From NCBI GenBank assembly GCA_023227685.1, contig JALNVG010000025.1:1-19903 (forward strand): DNA of 19,903 nucleotides, read 5' to 3'. The notes under the pieces were generated by a model. It did not search any database. It was not told the origin of the DNA and worked only from the letters and a program-made list of their open reading frames with translations. Positions 1 through 6,525 of the stretch are shown here, one piece after another (the stretch's first letter is position 1; each line of letters opens with the position of its first letter). The translations under genes and the position numbers were made by a program. The stretch comes from Bacteroidaceae bacterium. Its GTDB lineage: Bacteria > Bacteroidota > Bacteroidia > Bacteroidales > Bacteroidaceae.

Positions 1-13
1 TACTATTATTCGT

Positions 14-21
14 TATCTTTA
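14..21 (+). promoter_or_regulatory. Possible -7 element for the D-lactate dehydrogenase gene
   Basis: TATCTTTA matches the Bacteroidota -7 consensus TAnnTTTG except for the last base. The expected -33 element would lie left of the window, so the promoter cannot be completed here. It would leave a leader of only about 10 nt before the ATG at 38. Confidence 0.3.
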
Positions 22-37
22 GAAAAAGAAAGATATT

Positions 38-1039
38 ATGGCTCAAAAAATTGCTTTTTTCGGCACTATGCCCTACGATGAAGATTCTTTTACAGAACAA
101 AATAAAAACTTCGGATTTGAACTTAGATTCTACAAGGGAAACTTCAACAAAAACAATATTATCTTGACAAAGAATATTGATGCTGTCTGCATATTTGTCA
201 ATGATACGGCAGACGTTGATACACTTCAATTGATGTCCGAAAATGGAGCTAAACTCTTAGCATTGCGCTGTGCGGGATTCAACAATGTAGATCTCGATGC
301 TGCAGCAAAGAATAAAATAACAGTCGTTAGAGTTCCCGCCTACTCTCCTTATGCCGTAGCTGAATATACCGTTGCCATGATGTTATCTTTAAATAGAAAA
401 ATACCAAGAGCTACTTGGCGAACACGTGATGGTAATTTTTCCCTCCATGGTTTAATGGGCTTTGATATGCACGGAAAGACAGCTGGTATTATCGGTACCG
501 GAAGAATTGGAAAGATTTTAATGCAAATTCTGCGCGGATTCGGTATGAATATTCTAGCTTATGATCTGCACCCCGACTACAATTTTGCCCGTGAAAATAA
601 TATTGTCTACGTCACGCTGGATGAACTTTATCATAGTGCAGATATAATTTCTTTGCATTGTCCACTTACCGAGCAAACCAAATATCTTATTAACGACTAT
701 ACCATCGGCAAAATGAAAGATGGCGTAATGATTATCAATACAGGGCGTGGCCAATTGTTACAAACCGAGGCTCTTATAGAAGGATTGAAAAGCAAGAAAA
801 TCGGTTCGGCTGGACTTGATGTTTATGAAGAAGAAGGAAATTATTTTTATAGAGATCGTTCTGACCGTTTCATAGCCGATGATGTTTTAGCTCGCCTACT
901 TTCGTTCAATAATGTAATTGTCACTTCACATCAAGCATTCTTCACACACGAAGCCATGGATAATATTGCACAGACAACTTTACAAAATATTAAAGATTAT
1001 TTTAGTCACAAGCCATTAATAAACGAGGTGAAAAAATAA
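38..1039 (+). CDS. ldhA: D-lactate dehydrogenase (NAD-dependent, fermentative)
   Basis: This is a cytoplasmic 333-residue D-2-hydroxyacid dehydrogenase that would interconvert pyruvate and D-lactate with NADH/NAD+. The Rossmann glycine motif GTGRIG is at residues 153-158, followed by an acidic Asp176 at the NAD-ribose position. The catalytic triad is present: Arg237 in NTGRG, Glu264 in DVYEE and His298 in SHQAF. The N-terminal catalytic segment LRCAGFNNVDLDAA and the stretch RTRDGNFSL are those of the E. coli LdhA type rather than of glycerate or phosphoglycerate dehydrogenases. Length is normal for the family. The gene stands alone: a strong stem-loop follows the stop, and the next gene has its own candidate promoter. 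The substrate is inferred from family resemblance; a related 2-hydroxyacid is the only serious alternative. Confidence 0.93.
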   Translation: MAQKIAFFGTMPYDEDSFTEQNKNFGFELRFYKGNFNKNNIILTKNIDAVCIFVNDTADVDTLQLMSENGAKLLALRCAGFNNVDLDAAAKNKITVVRVPAYSPYAVAEYTVAMMLSLNRKIPRATWRTRDGNFSLHGLMGFDMHGKTAGIIGTGRIGKILMQILRGFGMNILAYDLHPDYNFARENNIVYVTLDELYHSADIISLHCPLTEQTKYLINDYTIGKMKDGVMIINTGRGQLLQTEALIEGLKSKKIGSAGLDVYEEEGNYFYRDRSDRFIADDVLARLLSFNNVIVTSHQAFFTHEAMDNIAQTTLQNIKDYFSHKPLINEVKK

Positions 1040-1068
1040 ATCAGATTTTAAAGGTTTCTTTGTTTTCT

Positions 1069-1100
1069 TTTGATGACATCAAAAAAAATATGTATCATTG
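1069..1100 (+). promoter_or_regulatory. Candidate promoter of the DUF4468 gene
   Basis: TTTG at 1069-1072 is followed after 20 bp by TATCATTG at 1093-1100, one mismatch from the -7 consensus TAnnTTTG. Transcription would start near 1107, giving a leader of about 45 nt before the ATG at 1152. The -33 element sits inside a perfect 17-bp dyad at 1068-1084 (TTTTGATG, A, CATCAAAA), a possible operator. The promoter overlaps the ldhA terminator stem. Confidence 0.45.
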
Positions 1101-1124
1101 CAATCAATTATACATATTTTTTTT
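1081..1124 (+). terminator. Stem-loop terminator after ldhA
   Basis: A perfect 15-bp inverted repeat (1081-1095 and 1110-1124, 14-nt loop) begins with eight A and ends with eight T. The uninterrupted T-run after a stem is what an intrinsic terminator needs. The A/T symmetry means it could also work on the minus strand. It lies about 40 nt after the ldhA stop. The stem has few GC pairs, so strength is uncertain. Confidence 0.55.
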
Positions 1125-1151
1125 AATCAACTATTACAAGAATATACCATT

Positions 1152-2225
1152 ATGAATAAAGTTACACAATTACTTCTCCTTATTTTTTTTATCAATATAC
1201 CTTTGTCTATAAATGCAAATGAGGACAAAAATAAAACAAAAAGAGATGATCCCAAGTATCTGATAAATGCTGTACCCGAAGTGAATGGTAAGATCGTATT
1301 CTCAAAGGAATACAAAATAGCAGGTATGTCAAAAATCGATATTTTTAACAGAATTCACAATTGGATGGGAAAGAACCTAGACGCCATGAAAAACGAAAAA
1401 AGCAGAATAGCTTACAGCAACAAGGATGAAGGTGTAATAGCCGGAATGGCTGAACAATGGATAGTCTTTAGTTCTACTGCATTATCACTTGATCGCACTT
1501 TAATTGATTATCAACTTACCGCCTACTGCTCAACCGGATACTGTAAGCTAACTCTTTCTAAGATTCGCTACACTTATGAAGAGAAAGAACATTATGTAGC
1601 CGAGAACTGGATATCAGACAAATATGCATTAAACAAGAAAAAGACTAAAATAGTTCCAGGATTGGCTAAATGGAGAATAAATACAATTGACTTAGCTAAT
1701 GATACATTTATTGATGCTGCTGTTGCATTAGGTGCAAAAGAAACAAGACCCGAAAAAATCGCTGAAGAGAAAAAAGCTAACGAAGAAAATATTATTGATA
1801 CCAATCCTTCGGGACCAATCATCATTCAAAATAAAGAAGTTAATACAACAACAGTTACACAACCTTCAATTTCCAGTACTGGCTACACAACTATTGATTT
1901 GAAACATATACCCGGTAATATCTATGCACTAATGGGTAACAGCAAAATCGAAATCTATATATCAAAGACCAAAGCCATCGTAGCCAATACTGGTTGTGCT
2001 TTAGGTTTTCAAGCCGGAAACCCAGTTACTTATTGTTCATTATCTGCCGACCAACCTTCTAAAGATATGGGAGAAGCGAAAACATATACCTTGAAACTCT
2101 TTGAAGAAGGACATTCCGAGCCAACGGCTATTATCAAATGCTCTCAACTAAAAGATCAGGTAATCGAATCAAAAGAGACAAGGACTTATGTTGGAAAAAT
2201 TAATGAAATTTTATTTAAGGAATAG
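1152..2225 (+). CDS. Exported DUF4468 domain-containing protein
   Basis: This 357-residue protein has a Sec-type signal peptide (hydrophobic core at residues 5-19, likely cleaved after Ala22). A DUF4468 domain spans about residues 46-140, starting with IVFSKEYKIAGMSKIDIF and followed by a helix containing a Trp (NWMGKNL). DUF4468 is a Bacteroidota family of exported proteins of unknown biochemical role. A charged linker rich in Lys, Glu and Asn (about 195-240) leads to a second region (about 241-357) with three Cys and alternating beta-like segments, which I do not recognise. A TTG at 1098 in the same frame is rejected as the start, because the ATG at 1152 directly opens a good signal peptide. 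Probably a monocistronic unit convergent with the small gene at 2323-2523. Confidence 0.75.
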   Translation: MNKVTQLLLLIFFINIPLSINANEDKNKTKRDDPKYLINAVPEVNGKIVFSKEYKIAGMSKIDIFNRIHNWMGKNLDAMKNEKSRIAYSNKDEGVIAGMAEQWIVFSSTALSLDRTLIDYQLTAYCSTGYCKLTLSKIRYTYEEKEHYVAENWISDKYALNKKKTKIVPGLAKWRINTIDLANDTFIDAAVALGAKETRPEKIAEEKKANEENIIDTNPSGPIIIQNKEVNTTTVTQPSISSTGYTTIDLKHIPGNIYALMGNSKIEIYISKTKAIVANTGCALGFQAGNPVTYCSLSADQPSKDMGEAKTYTLKLFEEGHSEPTAIIKCSQLKDQVIESKETRTYVGKINEILFKE

Positions 2226-2285
2226 AGAAACTTATCTAACTTGAATTTTTCTATCTTTAATCAATAAATACAATTATAGATTTCA

Positions 2286-2337
2286 AAAAACAATAACGAT
2301 TATATAAAAGTAATTATAATAATCAGTTATTGTTTTT
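2286..2337. terminator. Inverted repeat between convergent genes, possible bidirectional terminator
   Basis: AAAAACAATAAC (2286-2297) and GTTATTGTTTTT (2326-2337) are perfect 12-bp complements with a 28-nt loop. The right arm forms the last codons of the small minus-strand gene. A T-rich stretch continues to about 2344 on the plus strand, which favours termination of the DUF4468 transcript. The stem is AT-rich, so its strength is uncertain. Confidence 0.35.
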
Positions 2338-2523
2338 ATTTTTATGTCTATTGGCTCTGCGCGTACGTATCCCTTCTTTCATCTTAGCAGAATCGGAACC
2401 GTGCAATCCGTGAATATATTTAGACTTTGAAGCTTTCGTTTTTACTTTTTTTTCATTATCTATCTGTTTCTCACTTTTCTTTTTAAAAACGCTACCATGT
2501 AAAACATCATCTTCTATTCCCAT
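2323..2523 (-). CDS. Small basic hypothetical protein (66 aa)
   Basis: I do not recognise this family. The 66-residue product is strongly basic, with Lys-rich segments at 14-18 and 25-35 and an Arg/Lys/Asn-rich tail at 53-66 (RTRRANRHKNK). It has no signal peptide and no membrane segment. A four-residue block LHGS occurs twice, at residues 8-11 and 40-43. The ATG is preceded by an A/G-rich stretch (AAAGAGAGAAAA), typical of translation starts in this group. It lies alone between the convergent DUF4468 gene and the sulfur-related operon, 146 bp beyond that operon's last stop. The composition could suit nucleic-acid or ribosome association, but that is only inference. Coding status rests on the start context and the internal repeat. 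Confidence 0.5.
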   Translation of the reverse strand: MGIEDDVLHGSVFKKKSEKQIDNEKKVKTKASKSKYIHGLHGSDSAKMKEGIRTRRANRHKNKNNN

Positions 2524-2669
2524 TTTTCTCTCTTTTATTCTTTAAAAAATAATAACCAAACTGCAATATTCGTTATAATTCCAGACATACGCAAAATAAT
2601 TGCCATAAATAAACAAAAATAAAAGAATAGTCAGATAAATATTAGACAAGCAATTTTACTTGATGTAAA

Positions 2670-5147
2670 TTAAATGAACAAATTCATGTTTGCACTCTCC
2701 GCCCGATTTATATAAGTTGCGGCCCCACCAATAGTCACTTCATCTAACAATTCCTCCTTTTTCACACCCATCACATCCATAGACATCTGACAGGCTATAA
2801 ATTCCACATGACTTGCCAAAGCCTGGGCCCGAAGTGACTCGAGAGATTCGATACCTTTACTTTTCATGATATGACGCATCATCTTATCACCTATACCAAA
2901 CATACTCATCTTAGACAAATGTAACTTCAAAGAATCAGATGGCAGCATATAACTAAACATCTTACCAAAAATGTCTTTTTTTACTTTTGGCTTCTTCGTT
3001 TTCTTAATGACATTCAAGCCCCAAAAAGTAAAGAAAATCGTTACCTTCTCACCAGTAGCAGCCGCAGCATTGGCTAGAACAAAAGTTGCAAGAGCTTTGT
3101 CCAAATCATCACTGAACATAATCAGAGTCTTTGCTTTTGGATCGCAAGAAGTAACCGTTTTACAGGTTTTCGGACCACCCTTTTCAATTATAACAGTAAA
3201 TCGTCCCTTGTTTTCATTTTTCGAAATAAAAATATTTCCTGTCGTATCACACCACGAAGAAGCATCGCGGGTAAAACCCGCATCAGTTGATACGATTTCT
3301 AGACACTCACCCTGGTTTATTTGATCAATAGCTTGTTTAACTTTCATTATTGGCCCCGGACAAGACAAGCCACAAGCATCAATTTTTATAACTTTTATCA
3401 TTTTCTTTTCACCCTTTGTTGAAACAGTTTCCACTCTTTGTGTATCCAAATCAATATGAGGAGCATAAAGTGGCACCAATATCGGAGCAGTCTCAACAAC
3501 CGGTGCTGTAGCAGCAGCATAAATTCGATAACCACCGGACAGATTTTTTATATTTTTATATCCACGAGGTATCAAAATTTTTTGAGCCAGATACCCTCTC
3601 AAACCAACGGCACAATAAACATAGATTTGTTTATCCGTAGGAATTTCCGCAAGACGTTCCCTGATTTCTTCTACAGGAATATTTATAGCCCCAGGAATAG
3701 CAGCAAGAGAAAATTCATCACGTGTTCTTACATCAAGAATCATAATTTTTGACCTGTCAACCGACTGCATATCACGCCAAGAAATAATCGGCATTGACCC
3801 GTTGAGTATATTGCACGCTGCATATCCGGCAATAGCTATCGGATCCTTGGCTGAAGAAAACGGAGGAGCATAAGTATGTTCGAGTTTTGTCAAATCATAA
3901 ACCGTACCACCTTTCTTTATAAGAAGTGAAATTTCGTCAATGCGCTTATCTACACCATCATAGCCGACACACTGAGCACCATATAATTTTCCGTTATCCG
4001 GATCAAATGTCAACTTGATAGTTAGAGGCATTGCACCGGGATAATAACCTGCATGTGAAGAAGAATGCGTAACAGAACTACAATATTTCATACCTAGTGC
4101 TTTCAACTTCTTCGCTGCAAGACCTGTTGACGCAACAGTCATATCAAAAACTTTAGCGATAGCAGTACCGATAGCACCTTCATATTTTGTTGTATTACCA
4201 AAAACCATATTGTCGGCAACAATACGTCCTTGACGGTTGGCTGGATTGGCCAAATAATTAAGCCAAGGTTTACCAGTCAATGGATTCGGAAATTCAACAG
4301 CATCACCAACTGCATATACATCTTTTACAGAGGTTTGTAGATATTCATCAATCCAGATACCACGAGCTTCACCTATTTTCAATCCGGCAGCCTTAGCCAA
4401 AGCCGTTTCTGGTCGGACACCGATTGAAAGAATCACAAGATCAGCTTCAAGTTGTTCACCACCACCATAGAATACCGTCAGTTCGTTATCGTGCTGTTTA
4501 AATTTCTCTACTCCTTTGCCAAGATGAAGATGCACTCCCTTCTGCAATAAATGTTGATGAACAAGCGAAGCCATTGAAAAATCAATAGGAGACATCACTT
4601 GTTTATCCATTTCAACAATTGAGACCTCAACATCGGCATGATATAGATTCTCAGCCATCTCCAGACCGATAAATCCAGCACCAACCACAACTGCCTTTTT
4701 TACTTCATGAGATGCAATATAGTCTTTGATTTTATCTGTATCTTCAACATTCCGAAGTGTAAATATACCTTCGGAATCAATACCTTCCAAAAGAGGTCGA
4801 ACCGGAGAAGCTCCAGTGGAAAATAAAAGTTTGTCATAACTTTCTACATAAACAGAGTTATCAGAACGACGAACAGAAAGATTCTTGGCTTTCGTATCTA
4901 CAGAAATAACTTCATTTTCTACGCGCACATCAATATTAAACATTTTGCTAAAAGAAGCCGGCGTCTGTACAAACAATCGCTCACGATCAGTAATAATTCC
5001 ACCTATATAATAAGGTAACCCACAATTGGCATACGATATATATTTTCCTCTTTCTATCAATATGATTTCAGCAAACTCATCGGCCCGACGAATTCTCGCT
5101 GCAGCCGTAGCACCACCAGCTACACCTCCTATTATTACATGTTTCAT
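2670..5147 (-). CDS. CoA-disulfide reductase-like flavoprotein fused to rhodanese, TusA and DsrE-like domains
   Basis: This is an 825-residue cytoplasmic multidomain enzyme. Residues 1-445 form a FAD/NAD(P)H pyridine nucleotide-disulfide oxidoreductase of the CoA-disulfide/persulfide reductase class. The FAD glycine motif is at 5-14, the redox Cys42 lies in SYANCGLPYY, a second nucleotide motif is at 155-163, YAVGDAVEF is at 278-286, and YAPPFSSAKDP starts at 426. Residues about 455-550 are a rhodanese domain with active Cys512 in the loop CAVGLRG. Residues about 585-658 are a TusA/SirA domain with Cys592 and Cys596 in the motif CGLSCPGP. Residues about 672-825 are a DsrE-like (DrsE_2) domain with Cys786. 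All four expected catalytic or carrier cysteines are intact. Known relatives reduce CoA disulfide, CoA persulfide or polysulfide. A sulfur relay from rhodanese to TusA to DsrE is inferred. It is the last gene of a four-gene operon, 11 bp after the MarR gene. Confidence 0.9.
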   Translation of the reverse strand: MKHVIIGGVAGGATAAARIRRADEFAEIILIERGKYISYANCGLPYYIGGIITDRERLFVQTPASFSKMFNIDVRVENEVISVDTKAKNLSVRRSDNSVYVESYDKLLFSTGASPVRPLLEGIDSEGIFTLRNVEDTDKIKDYIASHEVKKAVVVGAGFIGLEMAENLYHADVEVSIVEMDKQVMSPIDFSMASLVHQHLLQKGVHLHLGKGVEKFKQHDNELTVFYGGGEQLEADLVILSIGVRPETALAKAAGLKIGEARGIWIDEYLQTSVKDVYAVGDAVEFPNPLTGKPWLNYLANPANRQGRIVADNMVFGNTTKYEGAIGTAIAKVFDMTVASTGLAAKKLKALGMKYCSSVTHSSSHAGYYPGAMPLTIKLTFDPDNGKLYGAQCVGYDGVDKRIDEISLLIKKGGTVYDLTKLEHTYAPPFSSAKDPIAIAGYAACNILNGSMPIISWRDMQSVDRSKIMILDVRTRDEFSLAAIPGAINIPVEEIRERLAEIPTDKQIYVYCAVGLRGYLAQKILIPRGYKNIKNLSGGYRIYAAATAPVVETAPILVPLYAPHIDLDTQRVETVSTKGEKKMIKVIKIDACGLSCPGPIMKVKQAIDQINQGECLEIVSTDAGFTRDASSWCDTTGNIFISKNENKGRFTVIIEKGGPKTCKTVTSCDPKAKTLIMFSDDLDKALATFVLANAAAATGEKVTIFFTFWGLNVIKKTKKPKVKKDIFGKMFSYMLPSDSLKLHLSKMSMFGIGDKMMRHIMKSKGIESLESLRAQALASHVEFIACQMSMDVMGVKKEELLDEVTIGGAATYINRAESANMNLFI

Positions 5148-5158
5148 TTAAAAAAAAT

Positions 5159-5515
5159 TTAAAATAAATCTTTGAGAGCTGCAGACAAATCAAACTGGCA
5201 AGACATTAATTCCGCTAATTTTTTCTTGCCTTCTTCTGTTAGTGAAAAAAGCATACTGCGCTTATCATCTTCATTTAATGAACGCTGAATAAGTTTCTTC
5301 GATTCAACAGATTTTATTACTTTCGATGTATTTGAACAAGTCATACCGAGATTATTGGCAATATCAGTTGATGAGACAATTCCCTTCTCTGATAGGCAAC
5401 AAAGCAACATACCCTCGTTCAAAGAAAGACCATAATCACTAATAATCTGACTTTCGAAACTTGTAATAGCTCTATAAATATCCCTAATCTTGCACAATGG
5501 AGTTTTATTCATCAT
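5159..5515 (-). CDS. MarR-family transcriptional regulator
   Basis: This 118-residue winged-helix regulator is shorter than the usual 140-150 residues, mainly at the ends. The DNA-binding region runs from about 31 to 100: helix-turn-helix SSTDIANNLGMTCSNTSKVI, then the wing with the characteristic Asp/Arg pattern NEDDKRSMLFSLTEEGKK. Five cysteines (8, 39, 40, 60 and 106) are many for such a small protein, and Cys60 sits in the recognition helix. Redox or persulfide sensing is therefore plausible but not shown. The ATG overlaps the ferredoxin stop (ATGA, 5512-5515); a second ATG immediately follows and could also be used. Its position inside the thioredoxin-ferredoxin-reductase operon points to autoregulation of that operon. 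Confidence 0.85.
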   Translation of the reverse strand: MMNKTPLCKIRDIYRAITSFESQIISDYGLSLNEGMLLCCLSEKGIVSSTDIANNLGMTCSNTSKVIKSVESKKLIQRSLNEDDKRSMLFSLTEEGKKKLAELMSCQFDLSAALKDLF

Positions 5516-5706
5516 TGTTTATCCTCCTCATTAATTATCGCACTCATGGGACAAAGACTGAAACACTTGCCACAATTAATACATTTTTCTTTATCAATCA
5601 CCGGCAATCCGTAGCCATTTTGTGATATAGCTCCTACAGAGCATATACGAATGAGCGGACAGCGGTGATCCTGAGAACAGAGATCTTTTGAAACCAAATA
5701 ACTCAT
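5512..5706 (-). CDS. Small ferredoxin-like 4Fe-4S protein
   Basis: This 64-residue protein has seven cysteines. The C-terminal motif CINCGKCFSLCP (Cys42, 45, 48, 52) is a canonical 4Fe-4S ligand set. The N-terminal half has Cys10, Cys16 (followed by Pro) and Cys22 with non-standard spacing, in the pattern C-x5-CP-x4-C-xxxAI. By analogy with 2[4Fe-4S] ferredoxins, Cys22 would complete the cluster bound by 42/45/48. That leaves Cys10, Cys16 and Cys52 for a second, incomplete or 3Fe-4S site. It probably acts as an electron carrier, with partner unknown. It begins 3 bp after the thioredoxin gene stop and its stop overlaps the MarR start, so it is translationally coupled within the operon. Confidence 0.85.
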   Translation of the reverse strand: MSYLVSKDLCSQDHRCPLIRICSVGAISQNGYGLPVIDKEKCINCGKCFSLCPMSAIINEEDKQ

Positions 5707-5709
5707 GCT

Positions 5710-6192
5710 CTACTCCTTTTTATTATTTAAGAGAACCTCTTCTATCGCTTTTTTGAATGTTGCTTTGGGCATAGCTCCTTGAGTCATCTGCGGTTGACCA
5801 CTCATTGGAATAAATAAAATAGAAGGTATGCTGCGAATACCAAAAGCAGCAGCTAAATCTTGTTCCTGATCGGTATCAATTTTATAAACGTAAATTTTAC
5901 CCTTATACTCTTCAGCCAATTCTTCCAAGATTGGAGAAACCATCTTGCATGGACCACACCAAGTAGCATAGAAATCTACAATTGCTGGCTTATCACCAAG
6001 ATATTTCCATTCTTTGGGATTTGCTTCGTAATTTGCTACTTTCTCTAAGAACTCTTTTTTTGTTAAATGAATTGCACTCATAACTTTTTCTTTTTTAAAT
6101 TTTACATTTTTATTATTAACTTGCGATTGACCTTGACAACTTGAAGCGGACAAGGCTAAAATAAAGGATAACGCTATAAATAAATTCTTCAT
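5710..6192 (-). CDS. Thioredoxin-fold lipoprotein
   Basis: This 160-residue thioredoxin-family protein has an N-terminal lipoprotein signal. The hydrophobic core is at 4-14 and the lipobox ASSC has Cys19 as the likely lipid-bearing residue. The thioredoxin fold covers about 45-157. The active site WCGPC holds Cys79 and Cys82, within DFYATWCGPCKMVSPILEEL, and the cis-proline is Pro123 in IRSIPSILF. The WCGPC sequence suits a reducing thioredoxin. Anchoring in the envelope is inferred from the lipobox; no Asp/Glu-rich surface-export signal follows the Cys. An internal Met at residue 38 could start a signal-less cytoplasmic form of ordinary thioredoxin length. It is the first gene of the minus-strand operon and is read from the promoter at 6278-6309. 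Confidence 0.88.
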   Translation of the reverse strand: MKNLFIALSFILALSASSCQGQSQVNNKNVKFKKEKVMSAIHLTKKEFLEKVANYEANPKEWKYLGDKPAIVDFYATWCGPCKMVSPILEELAEEYKGKIYVYKIDTDQEQDLAAAFGIRSIPSILFIPMSGQPQMTQGAMPKATFKKAIEEVLLNNKKE

Positions 6193-6277
6193 TTTCTCTG
6201 ATATTTTAATTATTAATTATATATATAATATACAGCTTTGCTTTCGTTTTATTTATTGTCGCATGGAAATTATGTCG

Positions 6278-6309
6278 CAAATATAAATACTTATTTTCAC
6301 AACAACAAA
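6278..6309 (-). promoter_or_regulatory. Promoter of the thioredoxin-ferredoxin-MarR-reductase operon
   Basis: On the minus strand, TTTG (6309-6306) and TATATTTG (6285-6278) are both exact matches to the Bacteroidota -33 and -7 elements, with a 20-bp spacer. Transcription would start near 6271, giving a leader of about 78 nt. Repeats TGTCGCA (6257-6263, 6273-6279) and TGGAAATTAT (6264-6273, 6319-6328) lie on and around it and may bind the operon's MarR regulator. Confidence 0.75.
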
Positions 6310-6462
6310 TATTTCCTGTGGAAATTATTGTTAAAGTTCAAATAAATATTAAAAAGACATCTTATTAATAATAAATGAACTCATTTATCTTGTGAAATTC
6401 AACTAAAGAATTGTTCTATTTGGCATATAACATTTATATGAATTCATTTTCCTTTCTTTTAT

Positions 6463-6493
6463 TTTGCGGAGAAAATAGAAAAGTCTATCTTTG
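6463..6493 (+). promoter_or_regulatory. Promoter of the acyl-CoA synthetase gene
   Basis: TTTG (6463-6466) and TATCTTTG (6486-6493) match the Bacteroidota -33/-7 consensus exactly, with a 19-bp spacer. The predicted transcription start near 6500 gives a leader of about 25 nt. It rules out the in-frame TTG at 6502 as translation start. Confidence 0.8.
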
Positions 6494-6525
6494 CACAAGT
6501 ATTGAATAAATGTGCAAAAAAAAAC

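Larger units (their letters stand above)
6193..6525. other. Divergent intergenic regulatory region
   Basis: These 333 bp separate two divergent units and hold one clear promoter for each. Further symmetric elements are present: ATTTCC-TGT-GGAAAT (6311-6325), AAATGA-AC-TCATTT (6373-6386), CATATAA-CAT-TTATATG (6424-6440) and ATGAATTCAT (6438-6447). No coding sequence or RNA gene is visible. Confidence 0.6.

Noticed and set aside
1098..1151. Extended N-terminus of the DUF4468 protein from TTG at 1098
   Set aside because: The extension lies within the terminator and promoter region and would bury the signal peptide behind 18 extra residues. The ATG at 1152 is far better.
2640..2669. Terminator for the fusion reductase gene
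   Set aside because: Only a four-base-pair CAAG/CTTG stem with bulges could be drawn after the stop, too weak to call.
6502..6525. Extended N-terminus of the acyl-CoA synthetase from TTG at 6502
   Set aside because: It coincides with the predicted transcription start of a consensus promoter, leaving no leader. The ATG at 6526 fits.
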